64,000 nucleotides of DNA from Cyclaneusma minus. Its lineage: Eukaryota; Ascomycota; Leotiomycetes; Marthamycetales; Marthamycetaceae. Numbering within the stretch: position 1 is the stretch's first letter; the number at the start of each line of letters is the position of its first letter. The DNA is taken from NCBI GenBank assembly GCA_037179335.1, contig JAKZHN010000009.1, positions 1,116,001 through 1,180,000 on the forward strand. The letters are read 5' to 3'. A program made the translations under genes and the position numbers. The notes under the pieces are model-generated. The model was not told the origin of the DNA, did no database searches, and was given only the letters and a program-made list of their open reading frames with translations. Shown piece after piece: positions 35,456 to 45,898 of this stretch.

Positions 35456-37116
35456 TCACTGCCAGAACCACTTTCCTGACGTCTTCGCCTTCACCTCCTC
35501 CCTCACCTCCTCCACTTTCTCTTTCGCAGGCTCGATCTTTTCTTCCACCAAGCTCTTCTCCACCTTCTTGGGCTTCAGCTCAATCCAGTATGTCGTGCCA
35601 AAATGAAGCCAGAAGTTCCTCTTCATCTCGACGAGCTCCAGTCCACTCTCCTCAATGATTTTCTCAATATCCTTGTTCCACCAACATCCGTACTTGTTAG
35701 CGCGACTAGGTGCCAATTTGTCAAGGACTTTGTTCATCCAAAACCAAGTACTCCTTCCATGCTCCAACAGTAGAATTCTTCCCGACTCTGGGTCAACGCT
35801 GTTCCCAAGGTTTCTCAGCAGAGCGACTGGATCAGCCACCGAACAGAGACCCATAGTTTGCACAATCGTGTCATACCCCTTCTTGCCCTCCTCACCTTTC
35901 TTGACCGGAGGTGGAGGCAGGGGCTCAGTCGCATCTTGGATTACCCATCGAATACCCAAGATTCCCGGGTACAGTCCAGAGAACTTTTCATGTGCAATCT
36001 CCAGCATCTCTCCACTCTTGTCAACAGCCGTGAAAGACCGTATCTTGCCCTTTTTGATGCCTGTTTTGCCATCCGGTGCTATCTTCCCCACGCCATTGAA
36101 GCCCGGAAAGTCCCAGTCGTAGAATTCGAGGTTTCGTCCAGTACCAATTGACACCTCGCACACGTGACCGGCAGCCTTTTGAGCCATTTGCTTGCGGAGT
36201 TTGGGTAGTCCCATGAGCCATTCCGTCCAGTCAACATCGGCATCAAATTCCGTAGCTATCTCATCGTAGCGTGAAGACACATCTTGGGGCACCTCGGAAT
36301 CAGCGGAAGCTGAGAAGCGTCGATATTGCGTGTAGTGATAGGCTGCGTAGCCAGCTCCACCAAAGAGAGTGACAGCGGCGAGAGCCAGGGGAATTCTTTG
36401 GTAGAGGGGAACATCCAAGGAATTTGGTTTCGGGCCTTCGTAGCCGTTTAGATTCCTGACATATGGGGGATGAGTTGATATGGAGGGGTATTTGGATAAA
36501 TCAACCTCAGGTGCTGGAGTCGAAGCTGGTGGTGGGGTGCGTTTCGGCGCCATTGGTCTGTAGAACAGGTGAGTTGTAGCTCGTAGAGATGACATGTAAA
36601 ACGGACAGAGAAAAGGGGGATATGTGGGATAGAATGAAGACTTGAAGTATCAGGGGGGAAAAGTAGCCAAGACAAAATTCGGAGTAGTTGAGATCATGAC
36701 GAATACAGAGTAAGTCACGGGAAACAGATACAAACGCACTTATACTCTGGAATCTTAGGGGTAGCAGCAGACTTTGAGGTGGAAGCCGGCTTGGGAGCCG
36801 TCTTGGGAGCCGTCTTGGGAGCAGTTTTTGGAGCATTCTTGGGAGCAGCTTTAGAGGCATTGTCGGAAGCTTTAGAGGCATTGTCAGAGGCAGCTTTTTC
36901 GGCAGCTTTGATATGCTTCGCCAAACCTGCTCTTGGGGAGGGCATCTTGTGAGCCTGCAATGAGCGTGTAGTCGTGAGTGATCTCGTTCCCAGCAAAGAC
37001 TGCCGGCTCCTGAACTGGGGAGCAGCAAAGTCGAAAATTGCTCTCTGAGCCCCCCTGGAGACAGACATTCTGGTACTCTGCATGGCGATGAAGCGTGAGG
37101 GGCCCATACTCGCCAT
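35456..37116 (-). CDS. OMS1: OMS1-like mitochondrial inner-membrane methyltransferase
   Basis: OMS1 family proteins are single-pass inner-membrane proteins with a SAM methyltransferase fold; yeast Oms1 suppresses oxa1 defects. The conserved part (36557-35456) has a hydrophobic segment, IPLALAAVTLFGGAGYAAYHY, then SSRYDEIATEFDADVDWTEW. The SAM-binding motif is VCEVSIGTGRNLEFYDW, with Ser where many have Gly, followed by FTAVDKSGEMLEIA and YDTIVQTMGLCSV. The end is a charged helix. An upstream exon (37116-36740) fits across a 182-nt intron (36739-36558, gtgcgt...ctacag) and keeps frame (EYK to PMAPKR). It starts MASMGPSRF, contains RSLLGTRSLTTTRS like a targeting peptide, and has an Ala/Pro/Lys repeat. 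Spliced length is about 492 residues. The alternative is an uninterrupted frame from 36595 (379 residues) lacking a clear targeting peptide, with the upstream exon a separate gene. Enzyme family is strong; the first exon is moderate. Confidence 0.8.
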
Positions 37117-37360
37117 GAGGGAGAGGCTCGAGGGGTCAGGTGAGGAGAAGATGTTCGAGTGAGGTTTAAAGAGGACGTTGAAATCTGGGGAAGGCCGAAA
37201 GCGTGGCTGGACCGCATGCCGCAATTTAATTGGCTGCCTTGCGCGCGAGGCTGCCAGGTACAAATGCTTGGCGATCGCTCTCATGTCGTCGATCAGCTGC
37301 ACAACCTCATTACCAAACATCACCAAACACCAGCCATCAAGTATTCATACGTTACCAGCC
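37117..37360. promoter_or_regulatory. Bidirectional promoter between OMS1-like and the RS-like gene
   Basis: Only 244 bp separate the two start codons if the OMS1-like gene begins at 37116. The plus-strand leader ends in ccagccATG after several catcacc/caaacatcac words. I see no TATA box. Confidence 0.5.
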
Positions 37361-38402
37361 ATGTCGGAACGAAGACATAGATACCGTGATGACAAGGATG
37401 ACCGACGCTCGAGGTCTCCGGACAGAAGACATAAGCATTCTTCACACCGAGAAAGGTCTCCACGCCGGAGTCACCACCGACACAAGGCTTCCCCGAAAGA
37501 GATACAGAATCTCCCTCTCAATGCCCGTCCGCTGACGAAACATGATTTCGAGGCTTTTAAGCCCATGTTTGCGCTCTATCTGGACATTCAGAAGGGCAAA
37601 ATACTAGAGGATATGGGTGAGACAGAGGCCAAGGGCAGATGGAAGAGCTTTATGGGTAAATGGTATGACATTATCTCTATGTTACGACGCAACTGTTTTG
37701 CAATTTACAAGTACTGTGGAGAGAAATGCGCGGCTAACATATATGAGGAATCGTGGCGAACTAGCCGAAGGCTGGTATGATCCCTCAACTCTACAGAAAG
37801 CAATTGATGCAGAGTCCAATCCAGAGCCCGCTCGCGAAAAGGAGCCTACTCCCCGAAACGAAGATGATAGCGATGATGATGATGAACTTGGCCCAGCACC
37901 CCCGGGTCAACAACACAAATCCAGACAACAGCGCTTGGGTCCCAGCATACCGAACCTACAGGATCTGGAACTCAAGCGTGAACTAGACGCAGAGGATTCG
38001 AACGCCCGACGCGAAGACCTACGATATGAGCGAAAGCTCGATCGTAAGGAACAGAAAGAGCGCCTAGACGAATTAGTTCCCCGCGCAGAAGCGGGGACCC
38101 GAGAACGAAAGCTTGAGAAGAAGGCCGAGGTGAATGCGAAGATGAAGTCCTTCCGAGAGAAGAGCCCCGGTGCGGCAGTCGAAGTCCCCGAATCAGAATT
38201 AATGGGCGGCGGAGACGGGCTCGCGGAGTTTAAGAAACAGAAAGAAGAATTTGAGAGGAAGAAGAATGACAGAGAGATTCGTAGGGAGGAGCTTTTGCGG
38301 GCGAGAGCCGAGGAGAGGGAAGAGAGGCTGCGAGAATACAGGGAAAAAGAGGACAAGACTATGGCTATGCTGCAGGAGATTGCGAAGCAGCGGTTTGGAT
38401 GA
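37361..38402 (+). CDS. RS-like nuclear protein (annotated in other fungi as HEL117-type)
   Basis: Probably an RNA-processing protein. Two exons (37361-37662 and 37748-38402) join across an 85-nt intron with a gctaac branch point to 318 residues. The first 45 residues are an Arg/Ser/His-rich, SR-like domain (RRSRSPDRRHKHSS). The conserved core follows: LPLNARPLTKHDFEAFKPMF, ALYLDIQKGKILEDM, then, spanning the intron, GKWNRGELAEGWYDPSTLQ. The rest is a long charged helix with an acidic DDSDDDDELGP segment and repeated Arg/Glu/Lys heptads that should form a coiled coil. I recall similar fungal proteins carrying the name RNA helicase HEL117, but there are no helicase motifs here, so that name would mislead. 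The exon model is strong, the molecular role only inferred. Confidence 0.85.
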
Positions 38403-39561
38403 TAGGAGGAGCGGCTCTGCGGAATAGGAATTACTCCCGAGGAGTAAGCGCATTCGGAAGGATACGAATAAGGGGACCAACACCCGACGAATCGTTTGCA
38501 GCCTGGCGGGTCATACGCATAGTATGGCAGCCAAGCACTCTGTGTCGATCCATCAACGCCTTGTTTTCTGAGGGATGGTTACCGTGATGCTGGGAGGACG
38601 CACTCCTTTTTGCCTTCACGCGCACATCTATCAACTTAGACTCCAAGATCCGATGATCGCTCACAATTTCACAGCATCAGGTTTTCTCATCTTTCACCGA
38701 CTCCGCGAACAAATCACAGGCCAGTTCGCTGCTTGGTACGTGTAGGTCTTGCACGTCGACTGGTTGATCGTGGACTCTTCTCAGCGAGTGAATTTCCAGC
38801 TTGAAAGCGATGCGGGCTGTTGCAGAAAATATGTTACACCATGCGCGATATCTTGGACCTTTAGTGGAACCCATCTGGCACTGTGCCATCAGACTCATCA
38901 GATCATTATGTGACTTATGAGCTGTTCTCGTACTTGGGGAAGTTTGCTACGCCTACGTCTTCCGACAACGGGGCTCGGGGTTGGATTCCGTGACTTGGTA
39001 TGGGTAGGGGATAGTGCTGGGCCAGTGATGTCAAGGATCGCTCTGTACTCGCCGACATATTAAGGCTATGTGGCGAGGGAAATGCTGTCGAAAGATACAA
39101 ACTGTCGGTGTCAACGGGAGAGCTAGGCAAGTGACCTCTTTCGGCCAATGCGTAGCGTCGTACACAAGGGTATGGCGGCTAGTGATCCGTTGGACCACCA
39201 TGAGCAGAGAATTCTCCAAGTCGCGATGTCGCCACCCGTCTCGATGTTGGTGAAGTACACGGTGGGTAGTATTTGAAACTGAGCATGCCACGTTGTCGCC
39301 TCGTGTCCGGGTTTTCCCCCTAATACTATCATCTATGGCCCAATGTTGATCTCGCCCTCTGCCTTGCTGATGATTTGCAATCTTTTTGTTTGGAAGAGAA
39401 ACTTACGCACACGCTGTTGACACGCAGCTTATGGTATGTCCTAATTCCTAAAACGCTTTCTTAAAGTGGGCTCTGACTCTGCTTCTATACAGACCTACAC
39501 GCATGGCTAGACAGCCCATTCCAAGCCGAAGTTTAGAGCGTTTGAAAGAAACATCGGAGCA
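38403..39561. other. Intergenic region (tandem genes)
   Basis: This holds the RS-like gene's terminator and the promoter of the 39562 gene. A possible intron-like stretch (gtatgtcc at 39434, ending ...ctatacag near 39492) suggests the next gene could have a short non-coding or coding first exon. Otherwise nothing. Confidence 0.35.
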
Positions 39562-41199
39562 ATGGACGGTGAAATTATTGGTTGGGAGCCTGTGGACGAT
39601 CCAAACTATCCGGCTTTCCGAGGTCAAAGCTTTGATGAGTTCCATGAGATGAGCCATGGTGGCTTCGATCGGTCTCGGGTTATTCGGGTACCGTCTCCTG
39701 ACACAATTTATGTCCATTCTCAAGGTCATGACGAAGAACCATTTCTACCGCCGCCATTCTTTCCCACCAGCAGCGAACCAAGCGTACCACCGCCGTGGTT
39801 TGGGAGACGGCCTCGGCTTATTATACCTACATGTTCGCCGCCGTGCTGTATGAAGCCTATGGTCGTTAGATCTGAGCCAATGAATGAAGATTTTATAGAG
39901 GATGAGCCACCTCGGAATCACCCTTTATCCACGGTTTTTGGACCTGAGGGTCAAGTTTTTCTAGTTGAGGATGACGGAGATGACGAGGTTGACGAAGACG
40001 ACCATCACATTCGAGCAGAACTTTCCGCAAGAATTGCTGCCGAGAGATCATGGAATGGTAGCCTTGAAGACAGCTGTCACGAACATCCAAGCGTCTACCA
40101 TTCATACGTTCGGATGCATAGACCACCTCCACGGATGCCCGAGGTTGACATCAGAGAGGCCATGGACGACGCACATCGCAGATCAAAAGCACAATCACTG
40201 AAAGCTTACCTCGAGTCACTCTTCCATTATCGTGATTTCGGTAACATGCAAGAGGGCAACAGATCAAACACGTTTGAAGCCCAGTATAGCCACTTTTGGG
40301 CGCAGAGCAGACATGGGGCCAATGTCCACGGGAATACACCATGGGATAGACGGCGCGAGACCAGCTCACATCGACAGCATCACCGGGCTCGAGCTCACTG
40401 GAGCCGGCCGAAAGGTCCTGAGAAGCCTACTTCTCATCGTTTCCAATCTCCACAACACACCCATGACCATGGAACTAAGTGCGGCCATGAAAAGCCCTTA
40501 AAGCGAGTACGCTTCCACGCGCTCCCCCAAGTCCAAGGTCAAACACAACCGCATACCCCACCAAAGACATCATCCCATTACCACAGCATGCCTCCTCTAC
40601 CACCTCCGCCGCCGCGCTCACAAACCGCCCCTGTGCTCAACGTCCAGGCCTACAACGCCAAATGGACCTCCCTCCAACAACGCTCTTCGCGCAATACTAA
40701 AGCACGGGAAATACCATGGCCTTCCTCATCCCCAACCTTCTCCTTCTCACCCCTCACAATCCGCACCAACATCACCGACCCGACACACGACCACCCCTGG
40801 TCCGCCACCAAGGTCTGGAAATGGAACGTCTACCAAACCCTCTGCACCACCTTCTCTGTCACGCCTCATCCATATCCATCCTCCATCAGCCAGCCATTCG
40901 ACTTGTCATCTTCCTCTCGATCCGTGGACCAAAACTCGCCTGATGACTTTAGTTTCTTTCTTGATGACCATGGCGCGCGTTATGAGGACGCAGAGAATGG
41001 GGCAAGGATGGATAAGATAGATAAGATGCAGAGGTTAAGGAATCAGCTGAAGTTGGAAAAGGTGAGGTGGCATAGTGATAGGGTGGAGAAGGTGTTTGGT
41101 CAGGAATTATGTGGGGATGAGAGGGTAAAGGCGGTTTGGGCGGCGGTGTTGGAGTTGAAGGGGCAGGTCGAGAGGCAGCTGGTTCTGCTTAGGAGTTAG
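39562..41199 (+). CDS. Large disordered protein with an NFKBIL1-like C-terminus
   Basis: I do not recognise a named gene. The 545-residue single-exon frame begins MDGEIIGWEPVDD. It is rich in Pro, His and acidic residues through the first 400 positions, with an acidic DDGDDEVDEDDHH run and a PPLPPPPPRSQ segment, so most of it is likely disordered. The last 140 residues hold the conserved part: a WKWNVYQTLC block and then QLKLEKVRWHSDRVEKVFG. This resembles the C-terminal helix of NFKBIL1-like proteins (consensus RWHPDR), here with Ser instead of Pro. The stretch DERVKAVWAAVLELKGQVE fits the same family. The ATG at 39562 is the first in frame; an upstream exon joined through an intron near 39434-39492 cannot be excluded. 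Nuclear location would fit. Confidence is high that it is a gene, low on function. Confidence 0.75.
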   Translation: MDGEIIGWEPVDDPNYPAFRGQSFDEFHEMSHGGFDRSRVIRVPSPDTIYVHSQGHDEEPFLPPPFFPTSSEPSVPPPWFGRRPRLIIPTCSPPCCMKPMVVRSEPMNEDFIEDEPPRNHPLSTVFGPEGQVFLVEDDGDDEVDEDDHHIRAELSARIAAERSWNGSLEDSCHEHPSVYHSYVRMHRPPPRMPEVDIREAMDDAHRRSKAQSLKAYLESLFHYRDFGNMQEGNRSNTFEAQYSHFWAQSRHGANVHGNTPWDRRRETSSHRQHHRARAHWSRPKGPEKPTSHRFQSPQHTHDHGTKCGHEKPLKRVRFHALPQVQGQTQPHTPPKTSSHYHSMPPLPPPPPRSQTAPVLNVQAYNAKWTSLQQRSSRNTKAREIPWPSSSPTFSFSPLTIRTNITDPTHDHPWSATKVWKWNVYQTLCTTFSVTPHPYPSSISQPFDLSSSSRSVDQNSPDDFSFFLDDHGARYEDAENGARMDKIDKMQRLRNQLKLEKVRWHSDRVEKVFGQELCGDERVKAVWAAVLELKGQVERQLVLLRS

Positions 41200-41969
41200 G
41201 GTGTTCGTATTCGCCGGCAGTCTGTCATGGTTATTTGCTTTGGTGATTGGTTGTGGAGTTGGGTGGCTTTCTTCTTGGTGCTGATTGGTGGTCATGGGTT
41301 AAGAAGGACTGCATGTGTGAGTCATTCGAGTGGCCCCTTGATGCCTGGAATATCTGCTGTTGAGTGAACTTGACAGACTGAGCTGCCACCTGCCTTGAGT
41401 CACCGAGAGGATTTTGCACATGCTTTTGGAATACTTGCGTCTAACACTTGCAAAATACTTTGATTGCTGATGCGGTGCATGTTATACGAACTGCATATAA
41501 AGGATGTCAAAAAGCCCCAGTTGCTTTCTTTCTCAAGAGAAATGAAAGCTTTGGCGCTAATACACTTGCAGGGACTCATTGGGTGATAATACTTGCCGAG
41601 AAGTAACTGAGAAGCTATCATATGACTGTTTAGATGGTGTGTTTTCTGCCAGTATCCGACGGACCGACTTTGAGATTTGTGATACTGGATTAAAATTCCG
41701 CCAATCCACCTGGGAAAATAGGGAATAGGCGACGACAAATAGCGCGTAGGCGCCTAGGAACCGACCGCCGCGCTCATCAAATTTGCGCCTTCTGCCCCTT
41801 GCGCGCCCTATAGCTAATTTGAACCTTTCTAAAGCTCGACTTCTGACCTTGTTCTCTTCCACGACCAAAGCAATATCGGCAAACGACTCCTCCTTCCAAG
41901 CACCACCACAACAACGAAACAGCAAGCTGCAGCTTTCTTTCAACGACACCCACAACGACAAAATACAAG
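41200..41969. other. Intergenic region
   Basis: Holds the terminator of the NFKBIL1-like gene and the promoter of the membrane protein gene; 41875-41965 is rich in caacaa/cgaca words typical of a leader. No gene seen. Confidence 0.4.
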
Positions 41970-42791
41970 ATGGCGCTTTTCACCCACTTGCCAAATTGCA
42001 AAGACTGCAAGGTCCCCTTGGAAAGCTGCGCCCTCTGCCCTCCTGCTCTCCCACTCCGCCCTGACGACGTAAGATCCCCACCTAGATTTATCTCTGCCTA
42101 GGAATGAGCCACTGCCTAGCATAAGGCTCCTCTACGCTCTCTTACCATCCCATATCAACCTACTAACATCCCTTCTCAAATACAGGCTAAATTCATCAAC
42201 GCAATTCGCCGCAACATCAACGAACGCAAGAAACGCAAAATCCCCCTTCCCAGGTCCAGGATTCCTCGACGAGTCTCTCCATACAAGCGTGCAAGACCAC
42301 CACCCCTCGCGGTCACCCGCACTCTCCTCCCACCACAGAACCCAAGGAAATCGAGCCGTATGGGCTGGGACCCGAGCACCCCTCCTCCAGCATGGGCCTT
42401 CCACGCCGACCCCCCTCAGCCCACACGTTCTCCTCTTGCGCGCTTCAATGTCTCCCCTGTCAAGAGCACCTGGACCTTCTTCGCCAAGCCATACAAGCAC
42501 GCCACAAAGTTCCTCTCTGATCGCTACGAGCGCCTCCGCGACACTATGGCTAAGCCGAAAGATGAAGAGTTTGATGTCAGCTGGACCGACCGTCTTCGCG
42601 TCGACAACATCGATTGGGACTTTGTGTGCTACGCCGTCTTTGCTGTTTTCTTCTGGGCAATGTTCTTGATCTGGCTCGATGGATCGAAGGGATCTGGGGA
42701 TGAAACGGAGAAAGTCGACGAGCCTGTCGTATTGCCGGTGGCTTCAGAGTGCTGGTGCAGTGACCGGGTTCTACGGATATTGTACTTTTGA
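41970..42791 (+). CDS. Small single-pass membrane protein with N-terminal CxxC motifs
   Basis: Two exons (41970-42068 and 42186-42791) join in phase 0 across a 117-nt intron with a ctactaac branch site to 234 residues of unknown function. Exon 1 encodes only MALFTHLPNCKDCKVPLESC plus ALCPPALPLRPDD, with CxxC and CxxxxxxC pairs that could bind zinc. Exon 2 opens with a very basic segment (RRNINERKKRKIPLPRSRIP). It continues with Pro-rich sequence, then a conserved-looking WTFFAKPYKHATKFLSDRYE helix, and ends with a single membrane segment (FVCYAVFAVFFWAMFLIWL) and a short tail. The topology suggests a tail-anchored protein. The tail may be spliced again to a longer one. A degenerate repeat region with a recurring peptide begins directly after the stop. 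Confidence 0.7.
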
Positions 42792-43529
42792 GTTGGCACC
42801 TGGTTCGCTCACGCCCTGGGAAATAGTTGAAAGTCACGGTTTCCTGGGCCACGGTCCTTCCAATATCCCCTCGACACCCGCACTGCCGTCTACTAGTCAG
42901 CGCCGAAATGGCGTCCATCCCGCTTCCTCAATTGTCTCCAACGCTCAGGTTGCCCATCTCTCAACCTCGGTGACACGCCTGTCTTGATCCCTTCCCCATA
43001 TAATCAACGGTTCATGGCCCCAACAGTCCCTACGTGCATGTGTAGGTGGATTACCCGGATGCCGTGGTCCCTGGCACGATCCACAGAAGGATTGAGCAGC
43101 AAATCTCGCCAATGGGCTGGGAGGTCATGAGCAACTTGTACCCACGCAGCTCACCGCCAAGTACCTCGATGGGTCTCATCATTCTACCCACAATTGCAGC
43201 TTTTACCCACTTGCAGCCTCCCTGTCCATGGTTCGGCTCGCTTGCGCCCGAGGACATGCAAGAAAGCTACCGTTTCCTGTGCTCCGGCGGCTTCTTACCA
43301 AGTTTTCCTTTACCGGCTCGCTCTCGCCCAAGCAAATGCAAGAGAGCTACGGATTCGTATGCGATTGACGCGGTTCCCGGCGCCCTTTGGCACGGCACCC
43401 CGTCCGCTATATATCTTCGTATCTTGCCCGTTCGACGTCGTCTTCTGTCACCTCTCCTTACTCTTATTTGTGTCTCAAAGTCCAGCAAACAACCACTCAA
43501 GCCATACAAGGCCCTCAGCAACCCACATC
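42792..43529 (+). repeat. Degenerate region with recurring GSLTPxxMQES peptide motif
   Basis: Three copies of a motif read in one frame as [FTP]-G-S-L-[TAS]-P-x-[EDQ]-[MI]-x-E-S lie near 42798, 43231 and 43311; a fourth is at 44829 inside the second relic. They are spaced irregularly and interrupted by stops and frame changes. I infer remnants of a repeated or duplicated coding sequence. The end of the region (43409-43529) looks like the core promoter of the next relic: tatatatc at 43409 followed by a CT-rich tract. Confidence 0.4.
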
Positions 43530-44224
43530 ATGGAACGCCAGCACGAGCCTCGACAGCAACAAGCCCTGCACACGCGCGAGAAGACTTGCGCGGGCCCTAA
43601 GGACGGACTCGAAAATGACGCAAGGAAGAGCGAAGCGATACCGCCAGCCGAAGGCTGAAGCTCCCAGCCAATGACACAGTCGACGTGCCGCGGCGCCGCC
43701 TGTCTCCCTCGTCATGCCACTCACTTAGCGCTAGAGTGATCGAAGCGGCGAAGGCGCAATTGCTGCTTGGGAGATCTGTGGGAACGTGGGATATGAGAAG
43801 GGACTGAACGTCTATCGAAAAAGAATCACTGGGTTTGGGACATGGCGAAGCGATTGACGAAGAATAATAAGAGTTACCAGAGGCAGAGCGGAATACAATC
43901 ATCACAGAAGCCGAGACCTTACCAGCCTACACTCCCCCAAACGGTAAAGACAACGAGCTGGATAATCAATTCCGCTTGGACCTGGAACTACTTGCAAGAC
44001 GACCGCCTCCCGAGGACCAACCGAGAGACCGCGGACCTCCCGTCTACTGGTATCATCGGGCTCGAGGACGTAACTTCGCGCCAATGCCTAACATGCCAGA
44101 GTGGGTTCCGACCAAGCCAGAGCGTCGGACAGTCATAACGAGGAACATTCAGTCCGAACGGGCGAGAAGGATGGACGCAAACCTAGGTGTCGACGAGAGT
44201 GAAGCGAGAGACGACACCTTTTGA
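43530..44224 (+). pseudogene. Broken gene relic A
   Basis: The ATG at 43530 follows a TATA box, a CT-rich tract and a leader ending cccacatcATGG, so it looks like a true start. The frame MERQHEPRQQQALHTREK runs 42 codons to a stop. A second frame, opening near 43616 and running to 44224, carries protein-like sequence (VIEAAKAQLLLGRSVGTW and, near the end, GPPVYWYHRARGRNFAPM). It has a TGA near 43808 and two TAA near 43868 in the way. A 97-nt intron could remove these stops, but its donor is poor and the join to the first frame still needs a shift. I favour a decayed gene. Function unknown. Confidence 0.4.
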
Positions 44225-44337
44225 AAGCTCAATACCTTACACAAAAACATCAAAAAACATCAAAAAATCAAGAAAAACACCTGAAACATCCCCAAAAAAA
44301 CCCACGGCGGCGCCACGGCCCTACGACTGACTACCCT

Positions 44338-45560
44338 ATGCCGACAACCTCAGCTGCCGCAGAAAAAAACATCTTGTTATCCAGACATGTGGGAAACCCA
44401 GACGATGCAGGTTTTTACCAATTACTTTGAGTCGATACTGCAAGATGTCCCTTGGGCCAGCAGTGACGAGGCTGTCTGCTCCGCCTACCAGAAGAAGCTT
44501 ACCAAGGACATCATCATCAAGATCGCCAACAGCAATAGTGGTGCCTTGCCTACAACACTTCTACTACTGCTTGCTGGCACCCTGCCCTCACTCGTGCCCT
44601 GTGAAGGTCATTCATATTGGACGATCTTCGACCGGGAGACTCTCCACTCGTCATTGCCGCCTGACGAAGCCCTCGAACAAACCACCCCACAAACTCCTTG
44701 GGAACTCAAAGATGAGCTTAAGAAAGCCAAGAGCCCGCATCAACGGAGGTACATCCGGTCGAGGATGTCCTGAATGCTTTTGGTGTGCGATTATTTGATC
44801 GCGGTGTCTATCCAGGTCTTCGTCTATCGTTTGGCTCGCTCACGCCCAACGAGATGCAAGAAAGCTAAGGGTTTGTGTGTGGCTGATTGCGGCTTCTATT
44901 CACAGAGGCTCGCAGTCAGTTCAACGTTGATCATCTGGTCGAGGTATGGTTACACTGAGCACTCTTGTACTGTTTTGCCCGCTACCTGCGTTCCTTCACC
45001 TTCCTGCAAAACTTCACCCCTGCGACTCCTTCAGGCCGAAAACCATATTCGAACGTGTCACATCTGGCAGACCGACGGCGATCCCAGTCGCACATATTCA
45101 CAAAAATAATGACGAGCTGCTTTACACCCTGCTCCGTTTGCTGGGCGAGATTGATGTCATTTTTTTGCAGCCAGCACGACATGCGGATGACGACCGATAC
45201 CAGCGCCAGTTCGAGCGGGACTTCAAGATTCGCCGCAGCGTTGTAGAGGCATGGTTGCGGATATTGAAGAGGTGTCACCCCGATTACAAGGACATCAACA
45301 TCTGAAAGCTCCGTGAAGCGATCTAATGAGACCGATAACAAGGTGAATACTCTTGAAACCGAGTTGAAGGAGGCCAAGGGCGAGATTACATCGTTGAAAG
45401 AGAGGATAGAGAAACAGGAAGAATCATCCAATGGGCGCTTCTCGAAGATGGAAACGCAGGTGAAGGTGTTACTTAACATCGGTAAGTTACCCAGGACGTT
45501 TGAGCCACATCGAAAGCGATGCTATGGCCTAGCATGCCGATCTTGGGAGTCAGCCTCGCG
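44338..45560 (+). pseudogene. Broken gene relic B, with a coiled-coil end
   Basis: After an A-rich leader (44225-44330), ATG 44338 opens MPTTSAAAEKNILLSRHVGN. The frame shifts at a T5 run near 44413 into SILQDVPWASSDEAVCSAYQ, and shifts again near 44745 into VEDVLNAFGVRLFDRGVYPG. That runs into the GSLTPNEMQES motif and a TAA. Further protein-like segments follow in other frames: NDELLYTLLRLLGEIDVIF to KIRRSVVEAWLRILKRCHPDYKDINI, written here as two blocks from about 45110 to 45305. A coiled coil (ETDNKVNTLETELKEAKGEI) lies at 45310-45490. The WLRILK...HPDYKDI block recalls the ALxWLKxxNPxYxDI signature of some Helitron-associated proteins, a weak resemblance. At least three frame changes make an intact gene unlikely. 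Confidence 0.4.
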
Positions 45561-45898
45561 GAAGCAGGGATAAGGGGGGAATAGATGTATCTGGGGCATG
45601 GGAATGTCCGTCTTCTTCGGTGAGAATGTGCTGGAGATCGAATGCAGCATCGACACGGACGGAATGAACGATCTGTGTCTAGAAACTCAAAACGATGAAC
45701 TTCACCCGTATGCATATGTGCAAGATTGTGACTTGAAGTGACCTATCCATCGTTCTTTTAGGAATGAAAGTAGTAAGGTAATCAAATCGCATCCGTTTAA
45801 CCTGGGTACATCTACCTCTACTAACAAATTAAAATCCATCTCACCGTTTGTTCTAAACATGGATCCGTAAAACTCCTCAATCGCTCGTTACCAGTCCC
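45561..45898. other. Intergenic region
   Basis: The 3' side of both relic B and the CorA gene lies here; no further feature is visible. Confidence 0.35.
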
